From BOG-1112 sp964611335 (GTDB lineage Bacteria; Bdellovibrionota_B; Oligoflexia; Oligoflexales; Bog-1112), in contig CAZSXR010000001.1 in NCBI GenBank assembly GCA_964611335.1, positions 248,001 through 312,000 on the forward strand: DNA of 64,000 nucleotides. The letters run 5' to 3'. The notes below the pieces were generated by a model. The model was not told the DNA's origin and did no database searches. It worked only from the letters and a program-made list of their open reading frames with translations. Position numbers and translations under genes: made by a program. Shown one piece after another: positions 47,133-55,885 of the stretch (its first letter is position 1; the number at the start of each line of letters is the position of its first letter).

Positions 47133-47597
47133 GTGATCGGCGATCGAAAAGCATCATTCGTCGTAGCAGGAACCTTGTTGCCCATATTTTTATTTTTTTG
47201 GCTTGTTTTTTTGAGTCCCGGCGCTTCCGCTCGTCTAGGTTTTGTTAAAACGGAGACTTTCATTGAAATTGATGGTGTGAACTATGGGGGTATTAGTGAG
47301 ATCAACAACCTTCGTGATCTTACTCTCGGTCAACATAAAGAAGAAGCTTTCACAAGAGTCAGTTTAAGACGAGATTTTGTTACAGAACCCTCGCTTTTTT
47401 ACCATTGGTGGGCTCGTAAGAGTTCACAGAATAGGGCTCAACTTACCCATGTACGTGTCATCACAAAGACGAGTAAAGGTGATGAACTTACTCGATATGA
47501 GCTTATCAACTGCAAACCTCTGTCGTGGACATTTGAAACAAAAGGTGGATATCATGAAGACATTGAACTTGCTGTTCAAGAAGTTAGAGTTTACTAA
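47133..47597 (+). CDS. Membrane-anchored phage tail tube (gp19)-like protein
   Basis: A 154-residue protein starting at GTG with AAAGGA upstream. Residues about 10-30 form a hydrophobic anchor or signal peptide. The rest follows the layout of T4 gp19/tail-tube-like proteins: FIEIDGVNYGGISEINNLRD, then TRVSLRRDFV, FYHWWAR, an R-x-I-T segment, LINCKPLSWTFE and a final DIELAVQEVRV. Tail-tube proteins form the tubes of phages, contractile injection systems and, with Hcp, type VI secretion. A membrane-anchored form is unusual. It overlaps the next gene by 44 bp. Confidence 0.55.
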   Translation: MIGDRKASFVVAGTLLPIFLFFWLVFLSPGASARLGFVKTETFIEIDGVNYGGISEINNLRDLTLGQHKEEAFTRVSLRRDFVTEPSLFYHWWARKSSQNRAQLTHVRVITKTSKGDELTRYELINCKPLSWTFETKGGYHEDIELAVQEVRVY

Positions 47598-48930
47598 TTT
47601 TTTTTTCATCCTTTTTTTTGTTCCTCTTTTTTGTCTCATTTTGTCTTGTACACTTCGAGATGATACCCTTTCTCAAGATTTAAGTGAAAATTCGAGTTTG
47701 ATTTCTAACCAAGGTGATGTGGAGTGTTTGAATCTCAAATCTTCATTGGAAACGCCTCTTGGAAAACTGCCAGTCCATCTTCATCTTGATTTAGAGAAGA
47801 ACAAGGCTTTTCTTTCGTTGGATAAAAACACTTTCGAATTTCCATCAAATAAAGCTCCGTCCTTCATATGCAGAGGGGAAAAAGCAGCTTATAATTTTTT
47901 CACAAGTTTGTTGGAAAAAACAGTTCCGGCCTGTCAGGTCAGTTATAATGGGAAAAATTTCATATGCTCTATTGCGCACAAAAGCGCTGAAGAGAATCTG
48001 GAACACATAAAAAAAATAAAATTAGCTCTGCTCCGTCAGTCTAAGCGAGTGCCTTACCTTCTTTCTAGAAGGTTGACTTTAGCTGAAAATCTGGCTGTTA
48101 TTTTGAAACAGAGTCGTTGGGAAGATGGCCTCGAAGGTTTTTGCGGTGTGATGGAAGCGTCTCTTGCTCCTGAGAAACCCATCATTCTTTCTTCTAAACA
48201 ATGGCGTGATGGAATGTGTCAAAGAGGGACGAAGCAAGAACGATATCAGACGGCTCTTATCATTTTGACTAAATGTGTAGAAGAAATAGCGTTCATGCAT
48301 GTGCTTCAGGATAAGGTAAATTTAGCAGGAAACCTTCTTGTTCGTGTTCAAACGACTATGCTCCCAGCTTCTGGCAAGGTTTGGGTTAAATTGGAACCTT
48401 CGAGTGTCACTATTGCAAATGTGCTCGGAGCAGCCCAAGAAGTAAGAGGAATGCAAAACCCACTTCTATTCGTGCCTAAAGTTTATAGAAGGAAAGGGCA
48501 GTCGAAGAAAAATAGTAGCTCCACCCAACAGATCCAATCAGTTACTCAACAGCATTTAAGCTCCGTCCAACAGAATCCGCGGGTTTGTTGGTTTCCCGGC
48601 TTTTCTCCCAAGGAGTCTTTGTTTAAACCGGGACGGAGCATTCGGCTTTGGGGGCATAATGATGGGTCGCCGTGCGTGCAAGATCAGAATAAAGTGGAGC
48701 TGGAATCTATTGCTCACTACTACATAGAAACTATTTCCGCGGAAACAACCTTTGAGCTCTCCGAAACGAATACAAAAGCGCTCAGTCTTCCGGCAGGGCC
48801 TTATCGCTATTCTGTTTATGAATTTCCGGACAAATTGGGTGCCAAGTTACAAAACAACTTGATTCATGAAGGCCTCATTGTTTGGAATGGAAGTCAGCAA
48901 GGTCTTAATGTGGCTAAAGCTAACCCCTAG
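47554..48930 (+). CDS. Large lipoprotein with Gln/Ser-rich segment, unknown
   Basis: The start is the ATG at 47554, with AAGGTGG upstream and inside the gp19-like gene. The 458-residue product has a long signal peptide ending LILSC (acylated Cys about 32). A Ser/Gln-rich stretch (about 320-345, SSSTQQIQSVTQQHL) carries a GCTCCGTCC copy (48560), and a second copy, inverted, is 71 bp on (48631). The C-terminal 110 residues look like a beta-rich ligand-binding domain. No family is recognised. Overlap with the gp19-like gene suggests the two act together. Confidence 0.6.
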   Translation: MKTLNLLFKKLEFTNFFFILFFVPLFCLILSCTLRDDTLSQDLSENSSLISNQGDVECLNLKSSLETPLGKLPVHLHLDLEKNKAFLSLDKNTFEFPSNKAPSFICRGEKAAYNFFTSLLEKTVPACQVSYNGKNFICSIAHKSAEENLEHIKKIKLALLRQSKRVPYLLSRRLTLAENLAVILKQSRWEDGLEGFCGVMEASLAPEKPIILSSKQWRDGMCQRGTKQERYQTALIILTKCVEEIAFMHVLQDKVNLAGNLLVRVQTTMLPASGKVWVKLEPSSVTIANVLGAAQEVRGMQNPLLFVPKVYRRKGQSKKNSSSTQQIQSVTQQHLSSVQQNPRVCWFPGFSPKESLFKPGRSIRLWGHNDGSPCVQDQNKVELESIAHYYIETISAETTFELSETNTKALSLPAGPYRYSVYEFPDKLGAKLQNNLIHEGLIVWNGSQQGLNVAKANP

Positions 48931-49006
48931 CCTTTCATTTTTACTTCCAGCATCAAGCATGATATGACTTGAGGCCGTCATCTTATAAAAGGCCAGGGGT
49001 GTATTC

Positions 49007-50539
49007 ATGCTCGATATCTTAAGTAATGGTTTTAAAAAGGCTTCTGAAAAGTTTCGTGGAAAAGCAACCTTATCTGAAGACAATGTTTCTGATGCTATTG
49101 GCGAAATACGTCGAAGTCTTCTCGATGCGGATGTTGAGTACTCTGTTGTTAATAGCTTTGTCCAACGAGTTAAAGAAAAATCCCTTGGCCAACAGGTAGA
49201 ACTCAAAGCTGGTAAACTAGGACAGAAAATTCAAGTCAGCCCTGGAGACCATTTTGTAAATATTTGTAAAGAAGAACTTCAAATACTTATGGGGGAGGGG
49301 GAGACCGAACTTCATCTTTCTTCTCATCTTGTAAAAATTATGATGGTTGGCCTTCAAGGAACCGGAAAAACAACAACATCGGGTAAACTTGCCAAATATT
49401 TAAGAGAGCGCAAACATCGGAAACCTCTACTTGTTGCTGCTGACATTTATAGACCAGCCGCAGTTACCCAATTAAAGGTGCTTGGAGAGAAACTTAATAT
49501 CCCCGTCTTTTCCCTCGAAAACGCAAAGCCAGAAGATATCTGTACTCAAGCTGAAAAGCGTGCTTTGGAATTAGGTTGCGACGTTTTGGTATTTGATACA
49601 GCAGGTCGGCTTGCCATTGATCTTGCGTTGATGGGTGAATTGAATCGTATCCGTGAATTGACAAATCCAGATCACATCCTCTTAGTTTGTGATGCGATGA
49701 TGGGACAGGACGCTGTTACGACTGCGAAAGCTTTTGATCAACAGCTAGCTCTCACTGGCATTGTGATGACAAAGCTTGATGGTGATGCTCGTGGTGGGGC
49801 CGCTCTCAGCATAAAAGAAATTACGGGAAAGCCTATCAAGTTTGTTGGTATGGGCGAAGGGTTAGACAAGCTTGAAGTATTTAGACCCGAAGGAATAGCA
49901 AGTCGTATTTTGGGCATGGGTGACATTGTCGGTTTGATGGAAGACTTTGAACGTGTTGCGCAAGGAGATAAAGAAGAAGAGACCATGCGGATGTTGCAAG
50001 GTCGTTTCAACTTCAATGATTTTTACGAACAGATTGCTACTATCCAGAAAATGGGTTCCATCAAAGACATTCTTGCAAAACTACCCATGCAAAATCTGAT
50101 TCCGAAAGACGTCAATGTGGATGATGCGGAATTATTGAAAATAAAATCCATGATTGATTCTATGACAAAAAAAGAAAGATTGGTGCCTGACTTAATTGAT
50201 TTTAGTCGAGCTAGAAGGGTTGCTAAGGGAAGCGGTCATAGCATTCGCGAAGTGACGGAGTTGGTAAAAAAATTTCGTACTATGCGGAAATTTATGGGGA
50301 AAATTGGGAAGGGTTTTGGAGGAATGATGGGAAAAATTCCTGGAATGAACTCTCTTGCTCAAATGAATCAGTTGCGTAGAATGGCTGGTTCTGGAGGTAT
50401 GTCTCAGTTATCTGCAGAGTTAGGAATGGATGACTTTTCCATGGGTGGGAACTCCATCATGAAAAGAGTAGATCACGACAAACTGAAGAAGGCAAGAAAA
50501 GCGGCTAAAAAAGCTCGTCAGAAAAACCGTAAGAAGTGA
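49007..50539 (+). CDS. ffh: Signal recognition particle GTPase Ffh
   Basis: A 510-residue SRP54 protein that delivers ribosomes making membrane and secreted proteins to FtsY. It has the N domain (1-90), G domain with GLQGTGKTTTSGKLA, DTAGRLAID and TKLDGDARGGA, and the Met-rich M domain (KIGKGFGGMMGKIPGMN, MNQLRRMAGSGGMSQ) that binds the signal peptide and 4.5S RNA. The tail is Lys-rich. AGGGGT precedes the ATG. Its stop overlaps the start region of miaB. No GGACGGAGC copy lies in this gene. Confidence 0.97.
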   Translation: MLDILSNGFKKASEKFRGKATLSEDNVSDAIGEIRRSLLDADVEYSVVNSFVQRVKEKSLGQQVELKAGKLGQKIQVSPGDHFVNICKEELQILMGEGETELHLSSHLVKIMMVGLQGTGKTTTSGKLAKYLRERKHRKPLLVAADIYRPAAVTQLKVLGEKLNIPVFSLENAKPEDICTQAEKRALELGCDVLVFDTAGRLAIDLALMGELNRIRELTNPDHILLVCDAMMGQDAVTTAKAFDQQLALTGIVMTKLDGDARGGAALSIKEITGKPIKFVGMGEGLDKLEVFRPEGIASRILGMGDIVGLMEDFERVAQGDKEEETMRMLQGRFNFNDFYEQIATIQKMGSIKDILAKLPMQNLIPKDVNVDDAELLKIKSMIDSMTKKERLVPDLIDFSRARRVAKGSGHSIREVTELVKKFRTMRKFMGKIGKGFGGMMGKIPGMNSLAQMNQLRRMAGSGGMSQLSAELGMDDFSMGGNSIMKRVDHDKLKKARKAAKKARQKNRKK

Positions 50540-50541
50540 TT

Positions 50542-51936
50542 ATGGACACAACACTCATACAAGATAATAAACTCAAGGTTCATATTGAAACTTGGGGCTG
50601 TCAAATGAACGTTGCAGATAGTGAGAATATGCTCTCACTTATGAAGTTGCAGAATTATAAATGGGTTCCTAATCCCGATGATGCAGATTTGATTATACTG
50701 AACACGTGTCATATCCGTGAAAAAGCAAAGCATAAAGTTATGACTCGACTGGGAGTTCTCAAACAACGTAAGAAGAAAAATCCAGACTTGGTCGTAGCTG
50801 TTGCGGGTTGTGTAGCACAAGCTGAAGGGAAGAAACTTTTAGAACAATCTTCTGCTATTGATATTCTACTGGGTCCTGGAAAAATCAAGGATCTTCCTCG
50901 TCTTGTTTCTGAGTTTCAAAGTTCGCATAAGAAGCAAGTTGCTACGGGGTTTAATAAAATTCCAGATGTCCTTCAAGTGACAACAGAATACGACTTTCCA
51001 ATAACTCCAGTCCCCTTAACAGGAAAAAATGAAGTTACACGTTATGTGAACATTCAACAGGGTTGTGACAATTTTTGCACTTTTTGTGTAGTTCCTTTTA
51101 CGCGAGGTCGCGAAATTTCCGAAAGACCTGAAAGTATAATTGCACAAGTTGAAAGATTGATTCAAACGGGTGCTAGAGAAGTTACGCTTCTTGGCCAAAA
51201 TGTTAATAGTTATGGTTCTGATCTTTTAGAGAAAGGAATCATAGCTCCGTCCCAAGATGGTCCATTTGTGGATTTGCTCCGTGCGGTAGCTAAACTGGAA
51301 GGTTTAAAGCGTCTTCGTTTCACAACTTCTAATCCCCATGATTTTACTCGCCCCCTTGCTGAATTGTTTGGGACGGAGCCAAAACTTGGCAAATATATTC
51401 ACCTTCCAGTTCAGAGTGGAAGTGATCGCATGCTTTCTTCTATGAAACGCAAAGTAACTCAGGCTGAGTATTTTGAAAGGTTGCAGTGGTTGCGTGAAGC
51501 TGTTCCCGATATTGCGATATCAACCGATTTAATTGTCGGGTTTCCTGGAGAAACTGAGGAGGATTTTGAAGAGACCTATGAACTTGTGAAAAAAGCAGCT
51601 TATAGCTTTGTCTTTTCTTTTGCTTATTCTCCTAGGAAAGGCACAGCAGCTGCTCGCTTTTTGGATCAGATCCCCGAAACTATTAAGTTCGAACGTCTTG
51701 CGCGGTTAAATGCTTTGCAAGATGCAGTGACCCTCTCCCAGAATCAAGCTGAGATTGGAAAAGAAAGAATTGCTTTATTTCACTATAAGAGCAGCAAGGA
51801 AGAGAACGTTTATTACGGAAAGACTGAACATTTTAGGCTTGTGCGAGTAGCTTCAGGGCGGGACTTGTTAGGTTTGGAGCTTCCTATCCTCATTGAAGAT
51901 GCGAACAAGACAGCTTTAAGTGCTAAACTGCTTTAG
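50542..51936 (+). CDS. miaB: tRNA-2-methylthio-N6-dimethylallyladenosine synthase
   Basis: A 464-residue radical-SAM methylthiotransferase. It has the N-terminal cluster ligands in GCQMNVADSENM, NTCHIREKA and GCVAQAEG, then the SAM-cluster motif CDNFCTFC, the family block GREISERPESII and LLGQNVNSYG, and a C-terminal TRAM-like domain. It modifies adenosine 37 of tRNAs reading UNN codons. The start could also be the GTG at 50536, which overlaps the ffh stop; the ATG at 50542 is preferred. GGACGGAGC copies lie at 51244 (inverted) and 51371. Confidence 0.95.
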   Translation: MDTTLIQDNKLKVHIETWGCQMNVADSENMLSLMKLQNYKWVPNPDDADLIILNTCHIREKAKHKVMTRLGVLKQRKKKNPDLVVAVAGCVAQAEGKKLLEQSSAIDILLGPGKIKDLPRLVSEFQSSHKKQVATGFNKIPDVLQVTTEYDFPITPVPLTGKNEVTRYVNIQQGCDNFCTFCVVPFTRGREISERPESIIAQVERLIQTGAREVTLLGQNVNSYGSDLLEKGIIAPSQDGPFVDLLRAVAKLEGLKRLRFTTSNPHDFTRPLAELFGTEPKLGKYIHLPVQSGSDRMLSSMKRKVTQAEYFERLQWLREAVPDIAISTDLIVGFPGETEEDFEETYELVKKAAYSFVFSFAYSPRKGTAAARFLDQIPETIKFERLARLNALQDAVTLSQNQAEIGKERIALFHYKSSKEENVYYGKTEHFRLVRVASGRDLLGLELPILIEDANKTALSAKLL

Positions 51937-52649
51937 ATCCCTGCATAAACTCTATGGACATCTTCATCATCGTCAATAGCATTTAGAAAGTCTGAGACTT
52001 CTTTTGTTTGCTCTTCATTCAAAGTTATTCGATTTTTGATCAAATATCCAAGCTCGGATTGGGAAACATTCCATCCTAATTGGGTGAGGGACTTTGTGGT
52101 CTTATCGAGATCTGCAGGCTCGCAATAGAAGCGTGCTCCTGTTTGTCCTTCTTGGACAGAGCTCTCTTCAAGGGCTTCAACATTTTGTGCATTTGCTTCA
52201 ATTGCGGCTTCTTCTATGTCGATATTTTGTTTGGGAATCGTTGCTTCGATAATTCCCAAACGATCAAACATCCATGTTACACTTCCAATAGATTCGAGGT
52301 GTCCTTTACGGAAGAGTACGCGGATTTCGGCTGCAGTTCTGTTTTTATTATCAGTTAAACATTCGACAATAACCGGAACTCTGTGCGGCGCAAACCCTTC
52401 GTAAAAAACAGAATCATATTGCCCCTCTTGAAGTTGACCAGAACCTTTCTTTATCGCTCGCTCTATAGTATCGCGTGGAACAGACTGTTTTTTTGCGGCT
52501 TCAATAGCAACTCTGAGGCGTGTATTGTTTTCTGGGTGTGGATCACCAAGTCTTGTAGCAACCGTAATCTCTTTTACAAGTTTGCTGATTATTGCACCGC
52601 GTTTATTTGAATTCTCTAATTTACCAGCGTGTTTCCATTGCGCACCCAT
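51933..52649 (-). CDS. YebC/PmpR family protein
   Basis: A 238-residue YebC/TACO1-family protein. It starts MGAQWKHAGKLENSNKRGAI, close to the family N-terminus (M.GHSKWANI...), and has DTIERAIKKGSG, FYEGFAPHRVPVIVECLTDN and a final NAIDDDEDVHRVYAGI. YebC proteins are described as transcription regulators or translation factors easing ribosome stalls. AAGGGAG precedes the ATG. It overlaps the convergent miaB stop by 4 bp. Confidence 0.93.
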   Translation of the reverse strand: MGAQWKHAGKLENSNKRGAIISKLVKEITVATRLGDPHPENNTRLRVAIEAAKKQSVPRDTIERAIKKGSGQLQEGQYDSVFYEGFAPHRVPVIVECLTDNKNRTAAEIRVLFRKGHLESIGSVTWMFDRLGIIEATIPKQNIDIEEAAIEANAQNVEALEESSVQEGQTGARFYCEPADLDKTTKSLTQLGWNVSQSELGYLIKNRITLNEEQTKEVSDFLNAIDDDEDVHRVYAGI

Positions 52650-52769
52650 CGGTGTATCTCCCTTATCAAAAGCATCTAATATAAAAAATTCTTAGTTTTT
52701 TGCAAAGTCAATCAAGGTTTTTGCTCCGATCGACATAGGCAAAGAACTTTGAAGTAAATAATTTTTGGA

Positions 52770-52798
52770 AAGCGGGGGACCTTTCTCGTTCCCCGCTT
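52770..52798 (-). terminator. Hairpin ending the thiamine operon
   Basis: AAGCGGGG and CCCCGCTT arms with a one-base bulge enclose an 11-nt loop, 112 bp after the symporter stop on the minus strand, followed by an A/T-rich stretch with only short T-runs. The stem is strong; terminator function is likely but not certain. Confidence 0.5.
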
Positions 52799-52909
52799 GT
52801 GGAGGTGAATCCTTCTTGCGCACTCCTATGGTTGAACAAAAAAACGACACTGGAAATGTAGCAATTTCCGTGCCAATTTTCTGAAATGCACAAAAATGGC
52901 GGGATATTT

Positions 52910-54298
52910 TTAAGGAAGTTGCTTATCAAAATAGTTCGCATATCTGGCAGCTAACATGGCTCCCCACAGCAAGAGACAATTACTCGCTGCGGCTATGTAG
53001 AAAGTATCAAGCGTCGAATACAAATAATTTTGCAAATAAAATTCCCAAAGAACTGAGAATAGAGCACTGAAACAGACCGAGAAGACAAAAGCTGAGTCAT
53101 TGATTTTTATTTTAGTGAATAGTGCGAATAAGATTGGGATTAATAAAGATCCCCCTGTTAAACTTCCAAAAAATTTCCACATCTTTCTAAAATCAGAGAA
53201 TTGCAAAGCAACAAATACAGCAGCAATTGAAAATAAAAAAACGAAAGTTCGATGATAGTTTAAGATATTGCTTTTGGTCGTCTTGGCTAAATTATTTGCA
53301 GTGATTTTACTTGCGGTGAAAAGATAGGAATCCAAAGTAGACATAATTGTTGAAGCAACGGCTATTAAAAACAGTCCTTTAAACCCGCTCGGTAAAATTT
53401 CCATTGCGAAAAGAAGGTAAGCTTTCTTTGAATCCAAATGAGGCATGTAGGCTCTTGCATACAAAGCTCCTGTCGTTGTGCAAAGGTCAAATAGAATCCA
53501 ACAAAGGGTAGAAAGAAGAATTCCTAGTTTTGCCGTTTTTAAATCTTTTGCGGCGTAACAACGCTGATGAAAATTGGGATCTATTAAGGTTGCAAGCGGT
53601 ATAAATCCCCATACTGCAAATGAGTACCAAGAGTCTTGACCTGTTGGAGTTTTATGTGTGGCTGGAAGTTTGTCCCACATTTCTATCAAAGATCCTTGAT
53701 CATGAATCGAGAAATAGACAAGAGATAAAACACCCAGAAACATAACTACGAATTGTAAGCAATCTGTATATACGACCGATCGGAACCCCCCCCATGCTGT
53801 ATAAGCAGCGACAAATAAGGTCCCACAAAATAAAGAGCTAAGTAGGTTTAAAGAAGTTACAGATTCTATAAAAATTCCAAGAGCAAAAACATAAGCAACC
53901 GGAAAGACTCCAAGTACATTAAACCAAGCAGTAAGTTTAGCTGCTTTAGGTCCCACTAAATTTCCAACCAAATCTGCAAGTGTTAAAACATTCCGGTTTT
54001 TAAACAGACGAGGGGCTATTAAAAATGCAAATAAGAGATAAGTAAAATACCAAAAAATGCCTTGAGTAAAAAAATTATAAATTCCGAAGTTGAAGGTAAT
54101 TTGAGTGACTCCAAAGATCCCTCCGTACCATGTGGAAACAAGAGTTGCTATAAAGAAAGGAAGTGTAAGTTGTCTCCCCATTAGAAAATAGTTTTCGGTT
54201 GTATCTTTTCCTTTAATATAACGGCTTTTGAAAGCAACATAACTTAATACAACTAAAAATCCAATTATTACAAAGTAATCAAGAAAAGAGAGTTTCAT
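52910..54298 (-). CDS. Sodium:solute symporter, probable thiamine or precursor uptake
   Basis: A 462-residue SSS-family transporter with 12-13 helices; family features include STWYGGIFGVTQITFNFGIY, DLVGNLVGPKAAKLTAWFNV, AYTAWGGFRSVVYTDCLQF and DPNFHQRCYAAKD. Its ATG overlaps the stop of the ThiE/TenI-like gene (ATGA), so it shares the TPP riboswitch-controlled transcript. SSS transporters under TPP riboswitches (for example the ThiV group) are thought to import thiamine or its pyrimidine precursor. The substrate here is inferred from this context. Confidence 0.85.
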   Translation of the reverse strand: MKLSFLDYFVIIGFLVVLSYVAFKSRYIKGKDTTENYFLMGRQLTLPFFIATLVSTWYGGIFGVTQITFNFGIYNFFTQGIFWYFTYLLFAFLIAPRLFKNRNVLTLADLVGNLVGPKAAKLTAWFNVLGVFPVAYVFALGIFIESVTSLNLLSSLFCGTLFVAAYTAWGGFRSVVYTDCLQFVVMFLGVLSLVYFSIHDQGSLIEMWDKLPATHKTPTGQDSWYSFAVWGFIPLATLIDPNFHQRCYAAKDLKTAKLGILLSTLCWILFDLCTTTGALYARAYMPHLDSKKAYLLFAMEILPSGFKGLFLIAVASTIMSTLDSYLFTASKITANNLAKTTKSNILNYHRTFVFLFSIAAVFVALQFSDFRKMWKFFGSLTGGSLLIPILFALFTKIKINDSAFVFSVCFSALFSVLWEFYLQNYLYSTLDTFYIAAASNCLLLWGAMLAARYANYFDKQLP

Positions 54299-55554
54299 AA
54301 ATGCTCCCTTATAACGACTCCCGCAACGCCTAGTTTAAGGACTTGTTCTACATTCTGAGATTGAATTCCCCCTGCAGCAAAGACAGGTTTAGAAGTCACT
54401 TTAACTAAGTTATCTAACAAATCCAGACCTTTTTGTTCTATTTGATGAAATGTCTGGGAATGATAAATTGGCCCAAGGGAAAAATAATCGATATAAGGTT
54501 CAAATAATTTCGACTCTTCAATATTGTTAACTGACAATCCTATTTGAGTTTGATTTCCCAGTTTGATCTTTGCTTCTTTTAGGGTTTTTATAGTTGCAGA
54601 CATAAAATGAACACCGTCTGCTTTGACAGACAACGCAAGTTCTAAGTCCGTGTTGATGTAAAATGAAATCTTGTGGTTTGTGCAGAGAGAACGGAGCTTA
54701 TTTGCAAGTTCGAGAGCAGATTCTTTGTCCATTTTTCGTGGGTCGAGTTGCAGGAAATTTAAATACGGAAGAGTTCCTTTTACAAATTTAAAAATTGGAT
54801 CGGGGCGTGGATCTAGTCCTACTACTAGATAGAGTTGTGTCTGAGGGCCAAACCATTCATTCATGAGGGTGTCATAATATGTTTTTGAATTTTCATATTC
54901 AGGATCAAGAGTAAATAAAGAATTGAGAGTTTCTGTTTTAATTTGATTGGATTGCAACAAGTCTAGATTGTTTTTTCCAAGATATACATGGAAGGTTCTT
55001 AATAGATGAGAATCGGAAGGGGCGAATTCTGAAAAATCAAGACGTAATCGTATAGCAAGGTCAGCTAGTATGTTGGCTGCATCATGATATTCTTTATTTT
55101 GTATAGAATCTCTTGCTCTTTGGGATGCTGAAGCAACAATTTCTTGAGCTTCGTGTATGACATAACGACTTGAGCGAGCATGAGTGCTGTATTGTTTGTG
55201 TGACTCCGTCCAGAGGTTTTCTAGATAATTCTCAAAAGAGGAAGGAGACTCGTTTGAGCTATTTTCATTAGTATTAGTTTGTAAGAAAGAAAAAAGGTTT
55301 TTTTCTAATTGTGATGTTAATGGTGAAATTGCTGGCAAAGCTAAAACTGTATTGAAAGAGGTCATGAACTTAGAACTGAATTTTGAAAGGTGTGGGTGTG
55401 TTTTTGAATTAATAAGGTCTTCAAGAATAGTTTGAAGATATATTCCACCAAACATAGGTAGCAGTGGTAAACCATATCTCGTTATATAAGTTGCGGTGGG
55501 ATTTGAAAAGTCAAGAAAAATACTGAGCGCAATAGGACACAAATGCTGTAACAT
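54295..55554 (-). CDS. ThiE/TenI-like protein with long N-terminal extension
   Basis: A 419-residue protein. Residues about 230-419 form a ThiE/TenI-type barrel: QLYLVVGLDPRPD, LQLDPRKM, FYINTDLELALSVKADGVHF, GLSVNNIEESKLF, YFSLGPIYHSQTF and VFAAGGIQSQNVEQVLKLG. Key ThiE residues are altered: the QLRxK position reads QLDPRK, INDR reads INTD, and the HLGQxD motif is missing. Residues 1-225 are helical and unknown. The TPP riboswitch directly upstream and the coupled transporter place it in thiamine metabolism; a TenI-like or altered role is likely. Confidence 0.75.
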   Translation of the reverse strand: MLQHLCPIALSIFLDFSNPTATYITRYGLPLLPMFGGIYLQTILEDLINSKTHPHLSKFSSKFMTSFNTVLALPAISPLTSQLEKNLFSFLQTNTNENSSNESPSSFENYLENLWTESHKQYSTHARSSRYVIHEAQEIVASASQRARDSIQNKEYHDAANILADLAIRLRLDFSEFAPSDSHLLRTFHVYLGKNNLDLLQSNQIKTETLNSLFTLDPEYENSKTYYDTLMNEWFGPQTQLYLVVGLDPRPDPIFKFVKGTLPYLNFLQLDPRKMDKESALELANKLRSLCTNHKISFYINTDLELALSVKADGVHFMSATIKTLKEAKIKLGNQTQIGLSVNNIEESKLFEPYIDYFSLGPIYHSQTFHQIEQKGLDLLDNLVKVTSKPVFAAGGIQSQNVEQVLKLGVAGVVIREHL

Positions 55555-55559
55555 GGAAT

Positions 55560-55632
55560 CTCCCTTCGCAGGTACTAACCCGTGCAGGTTCGGTGGGTTT
55601 TTCTCAGCCTTAAAATTAAGGCACCCCAGTTC
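55560..55632 (-). promoter_or_regulatory. TPP riboswitch (THI box)
   Basis: Read on the minus strand, the aptamer core is complete: GGGGTGCC (55627-55620), GGCTGAGA, ACCC, GAACCTG, then GGGTTAGTACC and GCGAAGGGA. The last segment, AAGGGAG, lies 5 bp before the ATG at 55554, so it is also the ribosome-binding site; GGAA 5' of the aptamer can pair with TTCC just before the ATG to close P1. Thiamine pyrophosphate binding should therefore hide the ribosome-binding site and switch off translation of the ThiE/TenI-like protein and its coupled symporter. Confidence 0.93.
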
Positions 55633-55718
55633 CTAAATTCATACATAGCACACCATGCACTATGAACAACTCTGCTTTGATAATGCAAGTAATGAGTATT
55701 TGTCTAGTTTTTTTTGGA

Positions 55719-55785
55719 GGACGGAGCTATTTACTTCAGTTTGTGACGCATGCGAGGGATCGAGTTGTATCGAGTTGGACGGAGC
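55719..55785 (+). repeat. Two direct GGACGGAGC copies upstream of RAYT gene
   Basis: Copies at 55719-55727 and 55777-55785 are in the same orientation, 58 bp apart, in the intergenic region between the divergent thiamine operon and the RAYT-like gene. The rest of this 331-bp region holds the TPP riboswitch at its left end; no convincing small gene is seen. Confidence 0.8.
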
Positions 55786-55885
55786 TTTTACAAAATTTTT
55801 GATGAGTTGAAATGTCATTGGAGGAGTTTGATAAAATAATTTATTTTTCATAAGTAGATTTGTGTTATTGAAAAAAGAGAAATTT

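Noticed and set aside
52708..52941. 77-residue open frame on the minus strand
   Set aside because: Runs through the strong hairpin and into the symporter 3' end; no coding character.
55660..55851. 63-residue open frame upstream of the RAYT gene on the minus strand
   Set aside because: No ribosome-binding site, lies across the repeat words and between two divergent promoters; probably chance.
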